From: Chrysemys picta bellii
Lineage: Eukaryota; Chordata; Testudines; Emydidae
Assembly (NCBI RefSeq): GCF_011386835.1
Contig: NC_088795.1
Span: 101,926,434-101,990,433 of the forward strand
Direction of reading: 5' to 3'
DNA length: 64,000 nt
Shown: positions 56,150 to 64,000 of the stretch, piece after piece
Numbering within the stretch: the stretch's first letter is position 1
How the letters are laid out: every line of letters begins with the position of its first letter
Made by a program: the position numbers and the translations under genes
Notes under the pieces: model-generated
The model's database searches: none
Seen by the model: only the letters and a program-made list of their open reading frames with translations
Told to the model about the DNA's origin: nothing

Positions 56150-57610
56150 AGCCCATTGTGCTAGGCACTGTATAAACACACGATAGGAGACACTTCTTGA
56201 CCCAAAGAAGTTACAAATCTGAAAGTAAAATACTATTATTCCCATTTTACAGGTGAGGAGCTGATGCATGAAGAGATTAAGGGCTCAGTACTGTATCACT
56301 AAAGTCAATGGAAGTTTTGCTATTGAATTGTATGGGAGCAGGTTCAGAACCTAAGAGTCTGTCTACCCTAGATTATAAACCCAGGTTTGTGGGACCTAGT
56401 GGACTTGGTGTTTTCAAGCCCATGCTTGAGCATCCACTCTGCATTGTAAACCGGGGTTTACAATTGCTGGACCCAGGTCTCTCAGCCATGCTAATGCATC
56501 TGTAGTGGGATGATTTGGTCAGTCAGCATGCCTAGTGCTTTGGGCCTCCGATATTAGTCCTTATTTGAGTTCAATATCTCCTTTACTCTCTGGATAAGAT
56601 CCCTGATGGACTCGCTTCTTTGCTAATAACCCCTTGCCCTGCCCTTCTTGGGGCCAGGAGTCAGGATTCTGGGCTGCATATGGGGACCCTGGATCTTCCT
56701 ACTCTACTGGTTCCTAGCCAAGGACCCTGAAAGTGTAGTGGCATGGGATAATCTGGGTTTAGCACACCACTGTTCATGTTCCCCTGGGACACTTCCTATC
56801 ACACTCAGTGTCTGAGTTTGGAGTGTGGCCACAACTGAATAACTCTCCTTGCCTCCAGACCTCACAATCCAGGCCAATGCCTGAGACCTCTGAATTGGTT
56901 CTACCTTTGACCCTGGTTCTACCTCTCCCTCTAGAGTAGAGTCACAAAAGGGGGAGGGGGTTAGAAGCAACAAATCCTGCATCTTGGCAGAGTGTTAGAC
57001 TAGATGACCTTTGTGGTTCCTTCTAACTCTATGCTTCTATGATTCTATGACCTACAGCCAGACCCCCCCCTTAGCAATGGTTTCTTCTGCTGCTGCAGAG
57101 TGGTCTTCCTCTAGGAAATGTCTTCTCTCTTTTCTTCCCTGTCTCTGTGGCTGCTGAAGCTTCCTTATACTGGTCCTTTCCCCAGGAGTATGCTTGGCAG
57201 GGCCTTCTGAGCCCAGTAATGCTGCAGACCTTCCCTTGCCTCAGCCTTATTGTGGGGTCTATAAACCCCGTCACAGCATCCATACTGCACTGCACAGACC
57301 TCCTGACTCTGTCCCGTGGCTTGAGCTGCATCCACACTGAAAAAGTACAGGGCTTGGACCCAAGTCCCAGCAGGACTTTGGGTCTGACCCACACTTCTAG
57401 AACCCAAGTCCTGAGTGCTTGCTGACTTGAGTCAGACTGATTTGTGTGTGGGTGGAAGGGGGGTTTGGGCTCAAACCTGAGTTGGACACTACGCTTAGTG
57501 TGCAGTGTAGACATACCATTCATGACTTGCCCAAGGTCATATCCAAGTGTGGGGCAGAGCCAGGATTTAAACTCAGATTTCCCTGTGTAATACCTTTATC
57601 ACAAAACCAT
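56150..57610 (-). repeat. MIR-like SINE apparently split by a 1.2-kb insertion
   Basis: 56150-56282 reads (plus strand) 'tgtgctaggcactgtataaa', 'cccattttacaggtgaggag' and 'ctgatgcatgaagagattaa', the minus-orientation 3' half of a MIR-like SINE. The expected continuation 'tgacttgcccaaggtcatat' with 'gcagagccaggatttaaact' occurs at 57523-57570. The intervening sequence contains the inverted-repeat element listed next. Confidence 0.65.
56358..57515. mobile_element. Inverted-repeat DNA element carrying a CR1 tail
   Basis: The left end 'tctgtctaccctagattata' with 'acccaggtttg' faces the right end, whose reverse complement is 'tatgtctacactgcacacta' with 'aactcaggtttgagcc'. Inside, 56990-57055 has 'gttagactagatgacctttg' and 'aactctatgcttctatgatt', a CR1 3' tail in plus orientation. 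Frames of 80-150 codons in 57071-57523 have no domain. Exact boundaries and target duplication are uncertain. Confidence 0.5.
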
Positions 57611-58236
57611 TCATCCTCTCTATATTTTGATACTTGCTACTGGTTAGCATTTGTTGATTAGCAATCAACTGTGGGAAGTCATTTTAGCGCACAGATTCTA
57701 CAGATACCTTAGCACATTGGTAATGTATTCATATTTCTGATAGGATAGTTACTGAATATAATCAGCAGATTTAAATATTTATCTGATCTGTAATTTGGCT
57801 GAGGAATGTATCGCACATTGAGCCAAAGCTGAACTTTCAGTCCTTCCCAGGCAACTTCACGTGACTTTTTTTTCTGACTAGAAAATGGGGGAAGAGGAAG
57901 CAAATTACCATGACAGAACATTTAGCATGTTCAATTCAGCACCAGAAGCAGCTAAATTGCATACTTGGCAGTTACCTGTGCTGTCTAGCCTCTTAAACAA
58001 TGAGGTCCTATGCGCTCAGAATGTAGTCCTATGGCAGATTTCGTAAGAGCTGGTGTCAGCGAAGGAAAAGAGAGATCAAGCCAGCATTGTAATTTTTCTT
58101 GTGAGAGTACTGGCTTTATGTACTAGTATGATGCAGGCCATATCAGTTCCTGGAGATGTATAGGTACATAGTTGGGTTTTTGCTCTTGTAATCTTCATGA
58201 AGTTAAAATGTTCTCTTCCATCTTTCCAGGTCTAGG
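57611..58236. other. No recognised gene
   Basis: Non-coding sequence with nothing identified. Confidence 0.5.
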
Positions 58237-59069
58237 TGTTGCACACTGCTTATCTGGCTGGCTGCCTGTAGTAGGGTAGCTGCCCCACTCCCTGAGACTA
58301 TGGGCAGACACACAGCCAATGAGAGAAGGGCTTACTGGGAGCCAATCAGGACCCAGGTTGGAGACAGCCAATCAGGGCCAGGCTCAGCCCTATAAAAGAC
58401 TGCACAGGGCGAGAGCAGTCAGTCTGTCCCAGGTCTTTGAGAGGGGAAGGGTCTATCTCCAAACTGGGAGATTAGCACTGCGGACAGTGCAGTGCTAGCC
58501 AGGCTCAGGGAGCAGAGGGGAGCTCTAGCCTGAGGCCTGCCAGGCTGCAGGTCCTGAGTGGAAGGGCCTAGCCGGTGCAAGGTGCTGTAGGGGAAGCGGC
58601 CCAGGGAAGCGGACAGACGAGGGGAGAGTAGGAGGACAGCGAGGCTGCCGCCAGAGGGTCCCTGGGTCGGGACCCAGAGTAGAGGGCGGGCCTGGGTTCC
58701 CCCCTTACTCCCTTGCAGTACATCTAGCCATTGGCCGTAGGGAGGGGCCAGTACAGACCATGCCAGATTCCTGATGGGAGGGATTAGACTTTGGGGTGTG
58801 TGGTTGACTACGGTGGCTGGATAAGGAGACTGCTGATTGACACACACACACACCCCGGAAGGGGGTGTGGAAAGACAGAGGGGCACTGCCGGAGGGCAGT
58901 GGTCCTGAAGAGAACGTCGCGAGATGGTGAGTGACATGGGCTCAGACACGCCAACCGAGGGTGAGACAATGGTCGGGACATCACTAGGAGGGGGCGCTCC
59001 ACTGGACTGAGCTAATTCTCGGAACAACCAGTAGGAGGTGCCACGGTAGTGAGTCCTAACCCCATTACA
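58237..59069 (+). mobile_element. Candidate solo LTR, Gypsy/ERV-like, with TATA box
   Basis: The block is GC-rich against AT-rich flanks, starts around 'tgttgcacactgc' and ends around 'ccccattaca', consistent with TG...CA ends, but I did not find a matching target duplication. It has 'ccaatgagag', 'ccaatcagg' and 'ccaatcagggcc' CCAAT-like boxes at 58316, 58343 and 58369, then 'tataaaag' at 58391, and 'cctgggttcccc' later. This is a pol II promoter layout as in LTRs. The 'gtagagggcgggcctgggtt' motif is shared with the sequence at 63870-63895. No internal retroviral or Gypsy coding sequence adjoins, so it would be a solo LTR. Frames of 202 codons on the minus strand lack any domain. Confidence 0.5.
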
Positions 59070-59574
59070 CTGCCCAATACTCCAAAAGTGGCTTCATTTC
59101 AGCAGTGCAGTATCTATATAGTTTTTGTGTGTTGGGATAAAAGGTGTTGTCTAAATATAAAATACTCATTTATTTTACAATACCCCTTCAATATAACTAA
59201 TCTGGGTGTATTGCAAATGACAGAGGGGAAATGAGATTAGCGAAAGAACTCTGCAAGTTTTACATGTTAAAGTATTGCTCTTTTCCTCATTACCCTATGG
59301 GATATTTATTGTTATTTAATATTTATACTGGGGAAGCTGATGAACTGATCCAGTGTATCACAGCCTTAGCTCTGCTCCTCTTCCATCCTTCCACACACAC
59401 ACACCTTTAATAGATTAGTTTTCCCCCAATATTAGTAACTGAAGAAATTTGGTGAAGTAGTTGTGCTTGAAACAGGTAGTTTGGTAAATGGACATGTGTA
59501 GAGTTGAATTTAGTGTGTCATCTATGATGTATGTTAGTTGTTTGTAATGATACAGTTTGTGGAGGAAGAGAGCA
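59070..59574. other. No recognised gene
   Basis: Short (CA)n at 59393-59404; otherwise no identified content. Confidence 0.5.
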
Positions 59575-59586
59575 TATATACTGATA

Positions 59587-59758
59587 AAAAGCAACAGAGG
59601 GTCCTGTGGCACCTTTAAGAATAACAGAAGTATTGGAGCATAAGCTTTTGTGGGTGAATGCCCACTTCATCAGATGCATCACCTACGAAAGCTTATGCTC
59701 CAATACTTCCTTTAGTCTTAAAGATGCCACAGGACTAACACGGCTACCCCTCTGATAC
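59587..59758 (-). mobile_element. Penelope-derived fold-back element, second copy, 12-bp target duplication
   Basis: Flanked by tatatactgata at 59575-59586 and 59759-59770. On the minus strand it starts 'tatcagaggggtagccgtgt', has an arm complementary to its other end (aagcttatgctccaatactt), a loop with 'gcatctgatgaagtgggcat', and ends in the Penelope-like tail 'ggtgccacaggaccctctgt' with 'tgctttt'. The order equals the copy at 30606, but about 25 bases next to the head are missing. Confidence 0.85.
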
Positions 59759-59770
59759 TATATACTGATA

Positions 59771-61675
59771 GGTGGCTGTAGATTTCATTTTCCTGCTTTT
59801 ACTGTTCTGTGTCAGGTATGCTGTGGGGGTGACAGTGCTAACTGCTTCACAACAACACATTTTGCATATTAACTTTCTGGGTTGTTTAATGTTTAATTTG
59901 GGGGTGGATTTGACAAGGCAGGTGGGTCAGACCTGTGGGATGTAGAAGTGCAGCAGCTGATAGTGTTTTATCCATCAGCAGTTGTACATGAAATTTCTCT
60001 GTTGTGGATAACATCTGATAGAAAAGTGTAGGTCCTGACATGAACAGTTTTGAGTCTGAACCAGGAGTACTTTCAGCTTTGCATGCAATTGTCACCCATC
60101 AATCAGGCTGGGGTACGCAGCCCATACACCTTCAGTAAAAACTTGAATAAAGGCAAAAAATTATTCTGAATCCATTCAAAAAAAAAAAATCCACCCTACC
60201 AGTTGTACTAGGATCTACTCAGGATTCACCTCCCTACCAAATGCTATATAGTGTAGACAGTGATTTTTTTTTTTAAACGCAATTAGTGAACAATGAAAAG
60301 AGAGACTGTGAAGGAAAACTTTCAGCCACAGATGAATTTTAAAGTCTTCCTGTTAAATTTTTATGAAAAGAAACCAAACTACATAGACAATTCAAAGGGC
60401 AAAACTAACCCTGTGTGAAATTCTACACCAATAGGCCACTTACTTTTAGAGAAAGATGGGACTGCAGGCATGTGCCATTAGGCTCTCTAAGGATGAATAA
60501 TGCAAATAGCATCTGGCTGGTGATAAAGGGGACCAGAAGATAACATAATCGTTGTTAACAAATTCAACCCTAGTTTTGTTTTATTTCTTTAAGTATCATT
60601 TTATCCCCCACTTTTTTGTATGTGTCGAGGGCTAGGGGAATACAAATTAGCAAGAATATAATATTCATTTTTATGCTTTTAGTAATAGGTGATACTAGCA
60701 ATTTCAAAATTTGCTGCAGTCTGTCTGTGTGAACGTGTACACACATCAGAAAGTTCATTTCCCAATATCAACCTGACTTTGAAATAACTGATAAATAAAT
60801 ACAAATAATAACAAAATAGTGTTTTATCTTGTAGAAAACTATTCATAGCAGATTAATAATGTATTATTCTTAATTATTCAATATTTAGTGAAATTGTTAT
60901 GTCTACTGGAATATGAATGTGATATAAACAAATGTAAATACTCCCATTTTAATTAAAATACTTTAGCAAAAGTTGCAAGAGTTTTGATGAATACACAATA
61001 TTGACAAGGAAAAACAATCAGTTAAATTGCAAAATAAAGACAAGAAAATGTCTGACAGATATGAAATTACGGTAGAATTATCCATATAAATCACATAGTA
61101 TTTTTTGCTTTCTAATATCATTATACGTAGAAATCATATAACAAAAGCAATTCTGAAAATACATCTCTTTTCTATTTATTTTTCATGTGCTATTTACATA
61201 TTTTTATTTTGGGGACACTAGGCTATTAAAAATAGAACAGACTCCTATTCAGTGCTATAGAATGCTGATCAAGTCACTAGGGAAATTAGATTTCATTTTA
61301 AATTGAAAATGTATACTCCAAAGTAAACTTTTCAAATTAAGTGTTCCCATCAGAATCCATGAAAATATTAACTGTCTTCAATAAATATTTTACAAAAGTA
61401 TTACCATCTAATGAGTGGATAGTTCATGACACGATGGAGAAAAATAGCTAATTCTACCTGGAATTATCATGAGTCACATATTAGTAAAACTGAAAGTCAC
61501 TAATCAAAGAGTAAGTTTTTTGTGATTTTTTTTTCTTACGAATGTCTTAGTACTTGTTTTGTAACAGTATATGATGAATTTACTGTTCGCCTTCTTTCAC
61601 TCTGAATGCAAATGGATCATTTCTATTTCTGCCTGTTTATGGAATCCCAGATAAACTAAACAAACACCTTATTAG
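59771..61675. other. No recognised gene
   Basis: Strongly AT-rich sequence, especially 60770-61660. I saw no exon or identified repeat. Confidence 0.5.
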
Positions 61676-61679
61676 TGGT

Positions 61680-62365
61680 CATAGAATCATAGAAGATTAG
61701 GGTTGGAAGAGACCCCTGGAGGTCCTCTAGTGCAACCCCCTGCTCAAAACCCAACTAAATCATCCCAGCCAGGGCTTTGTCAAGCTGGGTCTTAAACCTC
61801 TAAGGATGGAGATTCCACCACCTCCCGAGGTAACCCATTCCAGGGCTTCACCACCCTCCTACTGAAATAGTTTTTTCCTAATATCCAACCTAGACCTCCC
61901 CCACTGCAACTTGAGACCATTGCTCCTTGTTCTGTCATCTGCCACCACTGAGAACAGCCGAGCTCCATCCTTTTTGGAACCGTTCTTCAGGTAGTTGAAG
62001 GCTGCTATCAAATCCCCCCTCACTCATCTCTTCTGCAGACTAAATAAGCCCAGTTCCCTCAGCCTCTCCTCGTAAGTCATGTGCCCCAGCCCCCTAATCA
62101 TTTTCATTGCCCTCTGCTGGACTCTCTCCAATTTGTCCATATCCTTTCTGTAGTGGGGGGCCCCAAAACTGGATGCAATACTCCAGATGTGGCCTCACCA
62201 GTGCCAAATAGAGGGGGAATAATCACTTCCCTTGATCTGCGGGCAGTGCTTCTACTAATGCAGTCCAATATGCCGTTAGCCTTCTTGGCAACAAGGGTGC
62301 ACTGTTGCCTCATATCCAGCTTCTGATCCACTGTAATCCGCAAGTCCTTTTCTGCAGAACTGCCG
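61680..62365 (-). mobile_element. CR1 LINE 3' end with ORF2 C-terminus
   Basis: The plus strand begins 'tcatagaatcatagaagatt', 'agggttggaagagacccctg' and 'gaggtcctctagtgcaaccc', the reverse complement of a classical CR1 3' end. It continues into ORF2: the minus-strand frame 62343-62104 gives KKANGILDCISRSTARRSRE and other blocks close to the conserved CR1 C-terminus. It is well preserved compared with the other LINE fragments. Confidence 0.93.
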
Positions 62366-63398
62366 CTTAGCTAACTGGTCCAGCTTTTCCTCTGAACCCT
62401 GAAAAGCTAAATAGCTAGGTGGGAAATCAGAGCTGCTTAGGGGGAAAACGCTTTCTTGGGGCAGAATAGAAAATGAAGGGAGGTCTTTTAAGGTTCTTCT
62501 TGATGTTCTGTAAGTTCTCTTGAAAATCACTGGTGGCATGGTTCTATGGTGAAATCCTGGTCCCAAGAAGTCAATGGCAAAACTACCATTAATATCAACA
62601 GGGCCAGGATTTCACTCTATGGCTGAATTTTGCCCATTAGCACACGAGAATTGCACAAAATTCCTTCTTAGGGCTGACCACATCTGGGATATCTGGACAC
62701 ACATATGTGAAAAGGATGGAATGATAACCATGAAGTAGCCTTGAAGGTATCTACAGAACTTCTTCTTTCACATCATGGTAATAACTGCTATGTACTGGCA
62801 TGGCAAAAATATATGAAAATTGCAGCATGCAAAGTAAGGCAAGGCTGTGAAGTGAAGAAATTGATATTTTATAAATACCTTTCAATATGTGGACTAGTAC
62901 AGGCATCACACAATTTGGAAATTCATAATTTGTCTTGTCAGGTGATGTTAACAATAATATATGGGGCTGGTGGAAAATGGTAAATATAATATGTGGAAAA
63001 ATATTTTTTGATGTTTCAGTTTGTCACTTCCCCCATTTCCTCTTTTCTTTTTTTCTCAATGGAAAAGAGTAGAAAAAGGAAAAAGTGGAAGATGGGGGCT
63101 GGATGGAAGGGAGGGAATGGAAAGAAAGAAAGAAGATGAGAAAACTAAAACCTGGTTTTGAAAAAAAAATCCAGTTTCTCAGTTTGGGGGAGGGGAGTTA
63201 ATCAAAAAAAGTAAAATTAAGAAATAGAGAGAGGAAGAAAACTGCTATTTTCAGAAATTTCCAATAAAAAAATTATTGACCAGTTCTAATAATATAGCAA
63301 GTCTGGAATTATTGACAGGATGAAGGGAAAACATGGGAAAACCTCTTTATCCTTTTGGTTGAAATATTTTTGTGGGATTTTGTAGCTTATGGACATTC
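62366..63398. other. No recognised gene; short palindrome and purine tract
   Basis: A palindromic repeat lies at 62549-62615 (gtgaaatcctggtccc facing gggccaggatttcac). A polypyrimidine stretch at 63028-63057 is followed by a purine-rich stretch at 63060-63250, forming an imperfect hairpin. Confidence 0.5.
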
Positions 63399-64000
63399 TG
63401 ACAGACCCAGACCAGTGGGGTACAGGAGTCTGGTAGAGGGCAAATATACTGGTCACTGGATGAGTAGTTTTCTGTTCCCTGAGGGACCAGAGCAGGGACT
63501 GCACTAGAGTAATCAGGAACCTGCTAGAACCAGTTAAGGCAGGCAGGCTAATTAGGACACCTGGAGCCAATTAAGAAGAAGTTGCTAGAATCAATTAAGG
63601 CAGGCTAATCAGGGCACCTGCGTTTTAAAAGGAGCTCACTTCAGTTTGTGGTGTGAGGTGTTGGGAGTTAGAAGTGCAAGGAGGATATGCTGCTGGAGGA
63701 CTGAGGAGTACAAGCGTTAACAGACACCAGGAGGGAAGGTCCTGTGGTGAGAATAAGGAAGGTGTTTGGAGGAGGCCATGGGGAAGTAGCCAAGGGAGTT
63801 GAAGCTGTCATGCAGCAGTTACAGGAGGCACTATAGACAGCTGCAGTCCACAGGGCCCTGGGCTGGAACCTGGAGTAGAGTGTGGGCCTGGGTTACCCGC
63901 AAACCTCCCAATTGACCTGGACTGTGGGTTCTTCCAGAGGGGAAGGTCAACCCGCATGGTGAATCTCTGAGGCAAGAAAATCCTCCAATAAGTGCAGGAC
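63399..64000 (+). mobile_element. Candidate Gypsy-like LTR, cut by the window end
   Basis: The block starts near 'tgacagacccagaccagtgg' and runs to the window end. It carries 'ttttaaaaggagctcacttc' as a TATA-like region at about 63625, and later 'ggctggaacctggagtagag', 'gtgggcctgggttacccgc' and 'gacctggactgtgggttctt', a sequence style I associate with chelonian Gypsy-type LTRs. The 'gagtagag.g.gggcctgggtt' motif is shared with the LTR-like block at 58237-59069. Whether an internal region follows cannot be seen here. Confidence 0.55.

Noticed and set aside
58419..59027. 202-codon minus-strand frame
   Set aside because: Lies in an LTR-like GC-rich block, low stop-codon density explains it, no domain.
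1..64000. CRISPR array, bacterial operons, phage or prokaryotic defence systems
   Set aside because: Sequence is clearly vertebrate (LINEs, SINEs, splice sites); no regularly spaced identical repeats.
1..64000. Endogenous retroviral gag-pol-env genes
   Set aside because: I saw no retroviral protease, integrase or envelope sequence; the only reverse-transcriptase remnants are of DIRS and CR1 type, and the LTR-like blocks have no adjoining coding region in the window.

Overview
The window is vertebrate nuclear DNA, most likely from a turtle, probably a cryptodire. It is AT-rich, nearly devoid of long reading frames, and full of interspersed repeats typical of sauropsids. These include many CR1-type LINE fragments with the 'tcatagaatcatagaa' / 'actgggtcagaccaaa' style 3' ends and a tRNA-derived SINE with a CR1-like tail resembling the chelonian Cry family. 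There are also two DIRS tyrosine-recombinase retroelements, a Penelope-like element with a GIY-YIG endonuclease domain, hAT elements with 8-bp duplications, and short TA-duplicating MITEs. Nothing is prokaryotic. The organism is inferred from repeat content, not from a marker gene.

One host gene can be argued for. Two plus-strand coding exons, 9306-9437 (44 codons, phase 0) and 17243-17590 (terminal, 115 codons plus stop), have good splice sites, compatible phases and a poly(A) signal 48 bases after the stop. They would encode the C-terminus of a lysine/glutamate-rich, probably coiled-coil protein that I cannot name. Everything downstream of about 17.7 kb looks intergenic.

Layout. 1-1085: no recognised gene. 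1092-3600: DIRS copy A, without a visible 5' repeat and internally deleted. 4754-5182: hAT-type non-autonomous element. 5900-6630: TA-flanked MITE followed by a Penelope-like 3' fragment with a 13-bp duplication. 7791-8425: inverted-repeat element with tRNA-like segments. 8779-8951: MITE. 9306-17590: host gene end; its 7.8-kb intron carries a GC-rich hAT-like element (10416-11789) and a CR1 reverse-transcriptase remnant. 20.0-21.0 kb: CR1 ends. 22385-24230: long-armed fold-back hAT element interrupted by a MITE. 24.4-25.3 kb: CR1 fragment split by an insertion that contains a 237-bp hAT MITE. 26.8-30.03 kb: DIRS copy B with long inverted terminal repeats. 30606-30816 and 59587-59758: Penelope-derived fold-back elements. 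31.6-32.5, 42.5-43.25, 51.0-53.9 and 61.7-62.4 kb: further LINE pieces. 56.15-57.6 kb: MIR-like SINE apparently split by another inverted-repeat element. 58.2-59.07 kb and 63.4-64 kb: LTR-like sequences. The remaining stretches are AT-rich non-coding DNA.

No operon-like cooperation is present. The relationships that can be read are between repeats: nested insertions that give relative ages, internal deletions that disabled both DIRS copies, and several repeats that have become inverted fold-back structures. I see no convincing new biological system. The most useful leads are the unassigned C-terminal gene, the fold-back hAT whose arms duplicate its own transposase 3' end, and the fold-back Penelope derivatives.
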